Part shown: piece by piece, positions 16,677 through 26,000 of the stretch
Position numbering within the stretch: the stretch's first letter is position 1
Layout: every line of letters starts with the position of its first letter
Source: Ga0074130 sp035565355
GTDB lineage: Bacteria > Pseudomonadota > Gammaproteobacteria > Burkholderiales > Rhodocyclaceae
Reading direction: 5' to 3'
Assembly: GCA_035565355.1 (NCBI GenBank)
Contig: DATMSM010000091.1
Location: 1-64,000 of the forward strand
DNA length: 64,000 bases
Notes under the pieces: generated by a model
The model's input: the letters and a program-made list of their open reading frames with translations, nothing else
What the model was told of the DNA's origin: nothing
Database searches by the model: none
Program-made: the position numbers and the translations under genes

Positions 16677-19364
16677 TCAGCTCAGCGCCCGATCCACGAT
16701 CTCATACACATCGCGCGACAGACCGGCGTGGCTGCGCACCTGCTCCAGCGCCTTGATTGCATGCTGCTGACGCGCAGCGTCGAATTTCTTCCAGCGGTCG
16801 AAGCAACGGGCGATGCGTGAAGCCACCTGCGGATTGAGCGCGTCGAGCGTGATGATCTGCTCGGCGATGAAGCGATAGCCCGAACCATCGGCGGCATGGA
16901 AGCGGACGTGGTTGGCGCCGAAGGCGCGGATCAGAGAGTACACCTTGTTGGGGTTCTTGATGTCGAAGCTGGGATGCTTTGTGAGCGCCTGCACTTCGGC
17001 CAAGGCATTCGGCAGGCGGCTTTGCGCCTGCACCAGCAGCCACTTGTCCACCACCAGGGCCTCGTCCTGCCACTGTTCATGGAAGGCGTCCAGCGCCTGC
17101 TGGCGCTCAGGTGTGTCGTTCATGCACAGCACCGACAGCGCCGCATACTGGTCGGTCATATTGTCGGTCGTCTTGAGCTGCTGCAGTGCCTGGCTGCGAA
17201 CCTCGGGGGTATTCAGCTCGGCGAGATAGCCGAGACAGAGATTGCGCAGGGCGCGGCGGCCGGCTTCTTCGCTCGTCGGCTGGAAGGGGCCGGTGGGTGC
17301 AGTCTTGAAGATCAGCGTCTCCAGCGCCACGCGCTGGCTTTCAGCGATGAAGCGGCGCAGGCCGTTGCGGGCGGCATGCAGGGCATCCGGATCGACCACG
17401 TCGAGTTGCTCGGCCAGCGTGGCCTCGCCCGGCAGGCTTAGCAGTTCGGCGGCGAAAGCCCAGTCGGGGGCACCCGTCGCCGGGTTCTTGCTCATGGTCT
17501 GCTCGACGATCCAGGTGATGGCGTCGGCATAGCTCTGCGGCCACGCCACTTCGTCACCGGCCGAGATCGTCTTCGTGGCATCGAGAATGAGCTTTCCGGC
17601 CAAACGCTGGCCGGCTTCCCAGCGATTGAAGGCATCGCTGTCGTAGGCCATCAGGTGGGTGAGTTCCTCATCCGTGTAGTCGAAGCTCAGCACCACTGGC
17701 GCAGAAAAGCCGCGCAGCAGGGACGGCACGGGCTTGACGTCTATGCCTTCGAAGACGAAGGTCTGTTCCGATTCGGCGAGTTTGAGCACACGGGTTGTGA
17801 CGTACTTGCCGCTGTCATCAAGCAAGGGCAAGTCAGCACCTTCCGGCCCGACGAGGCCGACGGAAACCGGGATCAGGTAAGGGTGTTTGACTGGCTGGCC
17901 CGGTGAGGGTGCGCAGGACTGCTTGAGCGTCAGCGTGTAAGTCTGTGCGGCGGCATCGTAGCGGCCGCTGGCGGCGACATGCGGCGTGCCGGCCTGTTCA
18001 TACCAGCGCAGGAACTGCGGCGTGAGCGGAGAGGCATCGCCACCCGAAGCGTCACGCATGGCGGCGAAGAAGTCGTCGCAGGTGACGGCCTGGCCGTCGT
18101 GGCGCTCGAAGTACAGATCCATACCCTTGCGGAAGCCCGCCTTGCCGATCAGCGTTTCCATCATGGCGATCACTTGCGCGCCCTTTTCATACACCGTGGC
18201 GGTGTAGAAATTGTTGATCTCCATATAGGACGACGGCCGCACCGGATGTGCCATGGGGCCGGCATCCTCGGGGAACTGGGCGGCGCGGAGGGTGCGCACT
18301 TCCTGAATGTGGGTGACATTGCGGTTGTGCACGTCCTCGCCGAAGCGCTGGTCGCGATAGACGGTCAGACCTTCCTTCAAGGACAGCTGGAACCAGTCAC
18401 GGCAGGTGACGCGATTGCCGGTCCAGTTGTGGAAGTACTCGTGCGCGACGACGCGGTCGATATTCACGTAGTCGGTATCGGTGGCGACGTCAGGACGCGC
18501 CAGCACGTACTTGGTGTTGAAGATGTTGAGGCCCTTGTTCTCCATGGCCCCCATATTGAAGTCGCCGACCGCGACGATCATGTAGTAGTCGAGATCGCAT
18601 TCGAGGCCGAAGGTGTCCTCGTCCCACTTCATCGACTTCTTCAGCGCGTCCATCGCATGCGGGCACTGGTCGAGCTTGCCCGGTTCGACAAAAATCCCCA
18701 GATTGACGGTACGGCCAGAGGTGGTCGTGTAGGTATCAACGATCATTTCCAGCTTGGCGGCGACGATGGCGAAGAGATAACAGGGCTTGGGGAATGGATC
18801 TTCCCAACGCGACCAGTGGCGGTGCGCCTTCTCGTCGCCGGCTTCCTGGCCATGCGCCACCGGATTGCCGTTGGCCAGCAGGATGGGCAGCTTGTCCTTG
18901 TCAGCATGCAGGGTGACGGTGTACTTCGCCATGACGTCGGGCCGGTCCTGGAACCAGGTGATGCGGCGGAAACCCTGCGCCTCGCACTGGGTGAAATAGC
19001 CGTCCTTGGAGCGGTACAGGCCGGACAGGCGCGTGTTCCTGTCCGGATCGATCTCGACCACGGTCTGCAGCTCGAAGCTCTCCGGCAGGTCGCTGAGGGT
19101 CAGCGTAGTTTCGGTCAGCGCATATTCATGCGGCAGAACCGCCGTGCCGTCGATGGACACGCTCAGCGTCTTGAGGTCCTCTCCATCCAGCACCAGCGGC
19201 GCATTCGCCAGTGCTGCTGCCGGATTGCGACGCAGCGTGGAGCGGGTGGTGACGATGGTGCTGGCGGGCTGAAAGTCCACATCCATATCCACCGTATCGA
19301 CGAGGAAAGGCGGCGGCGTGTAGTCCTTGAGATGGATGGTCTGAGGGGTTTCGGTCTTCATCAT
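16677..19364 (-). CDS. pepN: Aminopeptidase N
   Basis: M1 zinc aminopeptidase that trims N-terminal residues from peptides in the cytoplasm. The exopeptidase motif GAMEN lies near residue 271, and the zinc site HExxH reads HEYFH near 307. The third ligand follows 18 residues later in LKEGLTVYRD. From the ATG at 19364 the length is 895 aa, close to the proteobacterial PepN (about 870-890). The frame opens further upstream with a GTG, but the paired ATG codons at 19364 and 19361 are better starts. It is transcribed alone, with its own terminator. Confidence 0.96.
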   Translation of the reverse strand: MMKTETPQTIHLKDYTPPPFLVDTVDMDVDFQPASTIVTTRSTLRRNPAAALANAPLVLDGEDLKTLSVSIDGTAVLPHEYALTETTLTLSDLPESFELQTVVEIDPDRNTRLSGLYRSKDGYFTQCEAQGFRRITWFQDRPDVMAKYTVTLHADKDKLPILLANGNPVAHGQEAGDEKAHRHWSRWEDPFPKPCYLFAIVAAKLEMIVDTYTTTSGRTVNLGIFVEPGKLDQCPHAMDALKKSMKWDEDTFGLECDLDYYMIVAVGDFNMGAMENKGLNIFNTKYVLARPDVATDTDYVNIDRVVAHEYFHNWTGNRVTCRDWFQLSLKEGLTVYRDQRFGEDVHNRNVTHIQEVRTLRAAQFPEDAGPMAHPVRPSSYMEINNFYTATVYEKGAQVIAMMETLIGKAGFRKGMDLYFERHDGQAVTCDDFFAAMRDASGGDASPLTPQFLRWYEQAGTPHVAASGRYDAAAQTYTLTLKQSCAPSPGQPVKHPYLIPVSVGLVGPEGADLPLLDDSGKYVTTRVLKLAESEQTFVFEGIDVKPVPSLLRGFSAPVVLSFDYTDEELTHLMAYDSDAFNRWEAGQRLAGKLILDATKTISAGDEVAWPQSYADAITWIVEQTMSKNPATGAPDWAFAAELLSLPGEATLAEQLDVVDPDALHAARNGLRRFIAESQRVALETLIFKTAPTGPFQPTSEEAGRRALRNLCLGYLAELNTPEVRSQALQQLKTTDNMTDQYAALSVLCMNDTPERQQALDAFHEQWQDEALVVDKWLLVQAQSRLPNALAEVQALTKHPSFDIKNPNKVYSLIRAFGANHVRFHAADGSGYRFIAEQIITLDALNPQVASRIARCFDRWKKFDAARQQHAIKALEQVRSHAGLSRDVYEIVDRALS

Positions 19365-19452
19365 GAGCACTCAAAAAGTAAAAGCGGCGGGCCGCCCGAA
19401 AGGCGCAGGCTCGCCGCTCGCCGTGCCCCGGGAACGGGGCGGCATGGGGAAA

Positions 19453-20535
19453 TTATATGCCTGTCGCGGCGGCCTCCGCCGCCGCCAGCGGCGCTGCTGC
19501 ATAGCCTTGGTCCGCGCCCGTGATCTCGGCCCACAGGGCGGAGGCGGGGATGCGGTTCTGCGCGGTGCGGTCCACCCACTCGGTGGGCTGGGCCTGCTGT
19601 GCATGGAAGCGCACGCCCCAGATGGGCTCGAAACGCTCGGTACTCAGCGAGTAGCGCGCATCGCCGATGATGCTGGGGTCGCTGTTGGCACGGGCCACCC
19701 AACCGGCGGAAAAGTAGTGGAAACGCTCGAAATCCGCACCGATGCGTGGATGGTTTTGCTTGGTAGCGGGCAACTGGTGCAAGGCCAACAGCTCGACCGC
19801 ATGCCCGGCCTTCCACTGCGTTTCCTTCATCACGCGCACGCGGTCAGTGTACAGCACGCCGCCGGATTCGTAGAGCGAACGCCACACGAAGGGATTGCCG
19901 ACCGTGGGGAAAATCTCGCCGCGCGCGATCTCGTGGCCGCGGGCGGTGGCAATCTCACGCTGCACCTCGAAAGCACGCTCTTGCTGCACGGCGGCAGCGC
20001 CGACGTAGGTCACGCCCAGCAACACTGCGCCCAGCGCCACGCCACGCGCGCGTCGGCGCACGGAGATGATGAGACCGAGCAGCAGCATCAGCGTCAGCAG
20101 CGGCCCTATCGTGGTGATCCAGTGCCAGGCCGTGCGCTCGTCGCTGAAGGGCCAGAGCAGATGGGTGCCGTAATTGGTGCAGGCATCCAGCACGCCATGC
20201 GTGGCATAGCCCAGCATGCCTGCCAGCCAGAGCAGGCGCCAGCGCAGCCGCTGCGACTTGAACAGCAGCCAGGGCAAGGCTGCCAGCAGACCGCCGAGGG
20301 GAACAAAAGCAAGGGCGTGCGTGAAGTGGCGGTGAAACTCGATCGCCAGCAGCGGATCGCTGCTGCTGCGTATCAGCACATCGAGGTCAGGTAGCAGGCC
20401 GCCCAGCGCACCGACCAGCCAGAGCTGGCGCCGCTCCGGGTTGGGCACCAGGCGGTCGACAAAATTGCGCTTGGGCGCATCGAGCAGCGCCTGTGCAGTG
20501 CAAGCCCCGAGGAGGGCGTGGGTGAAGGGATCCAT
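19453..20535 (-). CDS. Membrane-bound metal-dependent hydrolase (YdjM/DUF457 type)
   Basis: 360 aa. The N-terminus MDPFTHALLGACTAQAL with a following RHFTHAL motif gives the conserved His/Asp residues of the YdjM family. Several membrane segments occupy the first half, including the ACWMLGYATHGVLDACTNY-type region, where another His-Asp pair lies (THGVLDA). The second half is a soluble domain. In E. coli YdjM is a LexA-regulated inner-membrane protein; the substrate is not known for most members. It sits 3 nt after the small secreted protein gene and probably belongs to the purN transcript. Confidence 0.85.
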   Translation of the reverse strand: MDPFTHALLGACTAQALLDAPKRNFVDRLVPNPERRQLWLVGALGGLLPDLDVLIRSSSDPLLAIEFHRHFTHALAFVPLGGLLAALPWLLFKSQRLRWRLLWLAGMLGYATHGVLDACTNYGTHLLWPFSDERTAWHWITTIGPLLTLMLLLGLIISVRRRARGVALGAVLLGVTYVGAAAVQQERAFEVQREIATARGHEIARGEIFPTVGNPFVWRSLYESGGVLYTDRVRVMKETQWKAGHAVELLALHQLPATKQNHPRIGADFERFHYFSAGWVARANSDPSIIGDARYSLSTERFEPIWGVRFHAQQAQPTEWVDRTAQNRIPASALWAEITGADQGYAAAPLAAAEAAATGI

Positions 20536-20538
20536 GGG

Positions 20539-20724
20539 CTAGCGGGGCTTGCTGCAATTGGCGTCAAGGAAGGGGCCGGCAAACTGCTTCCAGTGCTCAC
20601 CGGGGGAGGTCTGGGCGCACACAAGGCGGCCATCTATCCGGCTTTCCCAACGATACCAGGCCGCCGTGCCTGCCGCGGCCTGGGCGGCGAACAGCAGCAA
20701 TATTCCCGACAACAACATCCTCAT
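20539..20724 (-). CDS. Small secreted protein, 61 aa
   Basis: Begins with a clear signal peptide (MRMLLSGILLLFAAQAAAG), giving a mature part of about 42 residues with two Cys (RLVCAQTS and DANCSKPR) that could form one disulphide. Its ATG overlaps the purN stop by 4 nt and the next gene starts 3 nt after its own stop, so it is inside an operon, which supports it being real. No family name is recognised. A periplasmic location is inferred. Confidence 0.7.
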   Translation of the reverse strand: MRMLLSGILLLFAAQAAAGTAAWYRWESRIDGRLVCAQTSPGEHWKQFAGPFLDANCSKPR

Positions 20725-21365
20725 GCGCCTTCATCCTCCTTGAAATCAAAATACCCGCTCAGGGCGCGCCGCCGTAGGACCTCGACGAGCAGCTCACGTT
20801 CCCGCTGTTTTACGCGGGCGGCCAGGCGCTCCGTCGTATCGCCTGCCAGCACCGGCACGCGTACCTGCGCAATCGTCGGCCCGCTGTCGTAATCGCCCTC
20901 GACAAAATGCACGGTGGCGCCCGACTCCTGTTCGCCCGCCGCGAGCACGGCCTCATGGACATAACGATCATACATGCCCTGCCCGCCATATTTTGGCAGC
21001 AGCGAGGGATGCACGTTGATCATGCGCCGGTGGAACGCCGCCATTACCTCTGGTCCAAGCCGTTTCATGTAACCGGCGGTCACGACCACATCGGGCGTCG
21101 CTGCCAGCAGGGCCGCGGTCAGCGCGCAATCTAGCGTGGCCGCATCGCTATCTAGGGTGGTGCTGAGGTGCAGCGCGGCGATGCCCGCCTCCCGCGCGCG
21201 GCGCAAGGCGCCGGCCGCGGCATTGTTGGAAACAACGAGCACGATCTTCGCCGCCAGCCGCCCCTCCGCCACCGCATCCAGCACCGCCTGCAGCGTTTGC
21301 CCTTCGCCCGAGGCGAGGACGGCAATACGCAAAGGTGGCAAGGGTTTCAGGGGTTTGTTCGGCAT
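20721..21365 (-). CDS. purN: Phosphoribosylglycinamide formyltransferase
   Basis: Transfers formyl from 10-formyl-THF to GAR in purine synthesis. The catalytic set is present: N and H in MINVHPSLLPKYGG and D in EGDYDSGP. The phosphate loop reads SGEGQTLQ instead of the SGNGSNLQ seen in E. coli. After SLLPKY the protein reads GGQGMYDRYVHEAVLAAG, closer to the variant found in plants and Bacteroidetes than to the E. coli form. Length 214 aa from ATG 21365 is normal. It leads a probable operon with the small secreted protein and the hydrolase. Confidence 0.9.
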   Translation of the reverse strand: MPNKPLKPLPPLRIAVLASGEGQTLQAVLDAVAEGRLAAKIVLVVSNNAAAGALRRAREAGIAALHLSTTLDSDAATLDCALTAALLAATPDVVVTAGYMKRLGPEVMAAFHRRMINVHPSLLPKYGGQGMYDRYVHEAVLAAGEQESGATVHFVEGDYDSGPTIAQVRVPVLAGDTTERLAARVKQRERELLVEVLRRRALSGYFDFKEDEGA

Positions 21366-21444
21366 AAGCAATCGGGCTCGGATTGATGACAATAAGCAGG
21401 ATTATCCATTGCCTCCGGGCTGCCCGGAAACAAGGAGCCAAGAC

Positions 21445-22416
21445 ATGCTGATCAATTGCGTCGCCTACGAGCACGGCCGCAGACTCGCCGACATTCCCGC
21501 CTCCAGCATCAGCGAGTATCTCGCCCGTCCGGAATGTTTTGTCTGGGTGGCCCTGCGCGACCCGGAGGACACCGAGCTTGAACAGCTCAAGGACGAGTTT
21601 GGCCTGCACGAGCTTGCCGTCGAGGATGCCAGCCACGGCCATCAGCGTCCCAAGATCGAGGAATACGGTGAATCGCTCTTCGTCGTCATGCACACGGTGG
21701 AATTCGCGCCGGACGACACCATGCAGGAAGGCGAGATCCATATTTTCGTCGGCCCCAACTACCTGCTGTCGGTACGCAAGCGCAGCCGCCACAATCTGCA
21801 CGGGGTGCGTGTGCGCTGCGAGCAGGAGCCGGCGCTGCTGCAAAAGGGGCCCGGCTTCGTGCTATACGCCCTGATGGACGCCATCGTCGACCAGTACTTC
21901 CCGGTGGTCGAGGAGTTCGAGACGCGGCTGGAGATCATCGAAGCACAGATTTTCGAGACGAAGAATCAGTCGCGCAACAACATCCAGCAGCTCTACAGCC
22001 TCAAGCAGGACGTCATGGAGTTGCGCCATGCCGTCTCGCCGCTGCTCGACAGCGTGATGCGTTTAGCCGGCGGGCGCCCGCCCAAGGCGTGCGAAGGCAT
22101 GCAGGAGTATTTTCGCGATATCTACGACCACCTGACCCGTATCAATACCTCGATCGAGTCCATCCGCGAAACCATCACCACCGCCATCCAGGTGAATCTG
22201 TCTCTGGTCGCCATCGAGGAAGGCGAGGTGAACAAGCGTCTCGCCGCCTGGGCCGGAATTTTCGCCGTGGCAACGGCCTTTGCCGGCATCTGGGGCATGA
22301 ACTTCGAGCATATGCCGGAGCTGCAGTGGCGCTATGGCTACCCGGCGGCACTCAGCGTCATCACCGCCATCTGCTTCATTCTCTATCGGCGCTTCAAACG
22401 CGCGGGCTGGCTGTAA
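21445..22416 (+). CDS. corA: Magnesium/cobalt transporter CorA
   Basis: Homopentameric Mg2+/Co2+ channel, 323 aa. A cytoplasmic alpha/beta domain comes first, then the long stalk helix (FETRLEIIEAQIFETKNQSR). Two C-terminal membrane helices carry the signature GMN in GIWGMNFEHMPEL. The basic tail is RRFKRAGWL. Start ATG 21445 has a good AAGGAG at 21432-21437. It is divergent from purN. Confidence 0.95.
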   Translation: MLINCVAYEHGRRLADIPASSISEYLARPECFVWVALRDPEDTELEQLKDEFGLHELAVEDASHGHQRPKIEEYGESLFVVMHTVEFAPDDTMQEGEIHIFVGPNYLLSVRKRSRHNLHGVRVRCEQEPALLQKGPGFVLYALMDAIVDQYFPVVEEFETRLEIIEAQIFETKNQSRNNIQQLYSLKQDVMELRHAVSPLLDSVMRLAGGRPPKACEGMQEYFRDIYDHLTRINTSIESIRETITTAIQVNLSLVAIEEGEVNKRLAAWAGIFAVATAFAGIWGMNFEHMPELQWRYGYPAALSVITAICFILYRRFKRAGWL

Positions 22417-22515
22417 GTGCAGGGAGGGGCCCCTCGAATGACTGAATAAAATTCCCGTGCGTGAATTCAAGTCACTCTTGCGGGGCCACTGCAATCTCCC
22501 TGCAGGGCTTACTGT

Positions 22516-22644
22516 CTAGCCCTTGGTCTTGACCGGCATCGCTGCCCTGGTCTGGGATTGAAAACCGACTACAGGCGCAAGCGGCTTCTTTTCCTGCTTG
22601 GGCTTCTTGGCTTCCTTATTACCGCGTAACTGGCTTTTGGCCAT
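22516..22644 (-). CDS. Small basic protein, 42 aa
   Basis: A short gene read from the sequence: it starts MAKSQLRGNKEAKKPKQEKK and ends AAMPVKTKG. It has an ATG at 22644, a stop at 22516-22518, and a good ribosome site (AAGGAGA complement at 22650-22656). The product is extremely Lys-rich and low in complexity, likely disordered and nucleic-acid or ribosome associated. It resembles the unnamed MAKxQxRxNKExKKPK small proteins of Betaproteobacteria as I remember them. It is convergent with corA. Confidence 0.72.
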   Translation of the reverse strand: MAKSQLRGNKEAKKPKQEKKPLAPVVGFQSQTRAAMPVKTKG

Positions 22645-23017
22645 GCTGCTCTCCTTACCTTGACGAAGTCGTCCGTTCGATCATAGGCCTTTGCCCGGGA
22701 ATAAGTCATTTATCTTCGACAGTGCTATGCTCGAAGCATCTGGCCTGCAGATCCCCCGCTCTTGAGCCCAGCCAATCAGGCTGTAGCAGGCATCAAACTC
22801 TCCGTTCACTCCAGCCGGGCGCTTTCTCCCATGCGCGGCTGTCTCCGCTGACATTCCCGACGTCGGCCCTGCGTTCCAGCGCTACCGTTTCCAGACCTGT
22901 CGCCCTGCGGGGCCTCGCTGACCGGGCAACACCGTCGCCTCCTTCCCCTCACCCTCGTGATCGGCTTGTGCAGGCATTTCGCCCCCTGAGGCCCCGCCTC
23001 GCCACGAGAGCTACGTC
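22645..23017. other. 373-bp intergenic region before the glucan synthase gene
   Basis: It separates the divergent small basic protein gene and the large glucan synthase gene, so it must carry both promoters. It is C-rich on the plus strand in its second half. I see no convincing sigma-70 pair, hairpin or repeat. A possible 99-codon frame at 22722-23021 has no ribosome site and atypical composition. Confidence 0.5.
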
Positions 23018-26000
23018 TTGAAAATTGACTACCCTGCACTGCGCGGCAAGCTGCTTCAGAAGCTGCCTGCGAATCTCCGCATCAAGTCTGCTGCCTTAAA
23101 CGAGCACGACGAGCATCAGGCGCTGCCGAATGCCGAGCTGTTCAGCGTCGAGCAGATGGAAAAACACGGACAGACACTCTCAGCCACGCATGTGCTCAGT
23201 GCGCAAGTGGTCGCCGATCAATTGCTGGACCGGCTGGCGCACAACGAGGCAACATTGAATGCAGCCTGCCGCACCCTCAGTGACAAGTCGCTCGGCAGCA
23301 ATCGCGTTTCCCCGGCAGGAGAATGGCTGCTCGACAATCACTATCTGATTGAAGAGCAGATCCGCACGGCCAGACGTCACTTGCCAAAGAGCTACGGGCG
23401 CAGCCTGCCCAAGCTGGCCAAGGGACGCTCGCAGGGCTATCCGCGCGTCTACGACATCGCCCTGCATGTCATCGCGCACGGCGACGGCCGCTGGGACCAG
23501 GAAAACCTGAGCCGCTTCATATCGGCCTACCAGGGCGCAGCCCCCCTGATGCTGGGCGAGCTGTGGGCCGTGCCCATCATGCTGCGTCTGGCGTTGATTG
23601 AAAATCTTGCACGTATCGCGAAACGAGTCGACACCGCACACATCCAGCGCAACCTCGCGGCCACCTGGGCGGAAAAGATGGGAAGCATCGTCGAATCGGA
23701 CCCCAAGAGCCTGATCCTGGTGATCGCCGACATGGCGCGCTCCAACCCGCCGATCACCTCCGCCTTTGTCGCCGAACTGGCGCGACGCCTGCAGGGGCGA
23801 GGCCTGGCCCTGACCCTCCCGCTCACCTGGATAGAACAGCGCCTGGCCGAAAGCGGGCTGACGCTGGAGCAACAGGTACAAACCGAGAACCAGCAGCAGG
23901 CGACCAACCAGATCACAGTCAGCAACAGCATCGCCAGCCTGCGCAGGCTAGGCGAAATGGACTGGCGCGATTTCGTCGAACAGATGAGCGCCGTCCATCA
24001 AACGCTGCTGACCGATCCGACCAGCACTTATGCCGGCATGGACTTCGCCACACGCGACCAGTATCGACACGTAGTGGAAGAGCTGGCACGCGCAAGCGGG
24101 CAGGCCGAAGAGGCCATCGCCGCCGCCGCCATCGAGTTGGCGCAAGCACATGTCCACCGGCAAGCGGCGCATGCAGGCTCGACTCACTCGGCACCGGAAC
24201 GTAACGAACCTCACACGCAGCTAGACCCGCGCCGAAACCATGTGGGCTACTACCTGACAGGCCAAGGCCTGCGCCAACTTGAACGCAGGGTTTCGGCGCA
24301 ACATCCGCTGCTGCAACGAATCAGAAAACGTGTGCAGACACGGCCGGTGCGCAGCTATATCGGCCTGATCGTGCTGCTGACGCTGCTGCCTTCTGCCTAC
24401 CTGCTGCTACGGGCCTATCACGACGGTCTGCCCAAGAGTCTCGGCATCGACGCCAACTTGCTGTTGCTGCTGGTGTTGGCTGGAGCGCTCCTCATCGCAG
24501 GCAGCCAGCTGGCAGTGGCACTGGTGAACTGGGGCGTGACCCTCTTCGCGCGGCCGCATCGCTTGCCGCGCATGGACTACAGCAAGGGCCTGCCGGCGGA
24601 CTGCCGCACCCTGGTCGTCGTTCCGGCCATGCTGAGCAGCCCGGACAGCCTGGCAAGCCTGCTTGAAGCCCTGGAAGTCCGCTTCCTCGGCAATCGCGAT
24701 GCTGCACTGCATTTTGCATTGCTGACCGACTTCAACGATGCCGACAGCGAATACTGTCCCGAGGATGCGGGCCTGCTCACCCTGGCGCAGGCGGGCATAG
24801 ACGAACTCAACCGGCGTTATCCCGCCACCATTGGCGACAGCTTTTTCCTGTTCCACCGACCACGACAATGGAACGCCAGCGAGAAACAGTGGATGGGGTA
24901 TGAGCGCAAGCGCGGCAAGCTGTCCGACCTGAATGCCTTCATCCGCGGCGCTGAAAAAGCGCGCTTCAGCCTGATCGTCGGTGATACCGACATCCTGACC
25001 GGCGCGCTCAATGATGCATCGGGCCAACCCTTGCCGCCGGCCAAATACATCATCACGCTGGACAGCGACACCCAGCTGCCGCGCGATTCAGCACGCCAGT
25101 TCGTCGGCGCCATGGCCCATCCGCTCAACCGCCCGGATTACGACAAGCACAGGCAGCGCATCATGGAAGGCCATGCCATCCTGCAACCGCGCATTGCCGA
25201 AGCCCTGCCCAGCCCCGGCCCGACGCGCTATGCACGGCTGTGCGGCAGCGAAGCCGGCATCGACCCCTACACACGCACCGTCTCCGATGTCTATCAGGAC
25301 TTATTCGATGAAGGCTCCTTCATCGGCAAGGGCATCTACGACATCGAGGTTTTCGAACAGGTCCTGGGGCAGCGCTTCCCTGACAACACGGTGCTCAGTC
25401 ACGACCTGATCGAAGGCTGCTACCTGCGCTCCGGTCTGCTCAGCGATGTGCCCCTATACGAGCAGTCACCGGGCAGCTATCTGGCCGACGTGCGGCGCCG
25501 CACGCGCTGGATACGCGGCGACTGGCAACTGGCCGGCTGGCTGCTGCCGCAGGTAAGCGATCTCAGCGGCAAGCGCTCAGCCAATCCGCTGACCACCTTG
25601 TCGCAGTGGAAGCTGCTCGACAACCTGCGTCGCAGCCTGGTGCCGGCTGCGCTACTTGTCCTGCTTGCCTTCGGCTGGGGCCTGTTCGCCACACCCTCGA
25701 TCTGGCTGGCGGCCGTGCTGCTGACGCTGGCCCTGCCCAGCTTGCTCGCGGCCCTGCTCGACGTACTCAGGAAACCACCCGAGGTCCTGCTCAAGCCGCA
25801 CCTGCTGATGAGCCTGCGCAGTTTCCGCAGGCGTTGTGCGCAGTTGCTGCTCCAGCTCGCCACCCTGCCCCACGAAGCCGCCTACAGCCTCGGGGCCATT
25901 GTTCACACCTGCTGGCGCATGCTCGTCTCGCGCAAGCACCTGCTGCAATGGACGCCTTCCGACCAGGCCAATCGTCACCGTGGCTCAAGCGCGGAATGGC

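Noticed and set aside
22418..22504. Distant inverted repeat TGCAGGGAG / CTCCCTGCA after corA
   Set aside because: Arms are only 9 nt with a 69-nt loop and no T-run; likely chance.
22722..23021. 99-codon plus-strand frame before the glucan synthase gene
   Set aside because: No ribosome site, Ser/Arg/Pro-rich product typical of chance frames, and it overlaps the true start.
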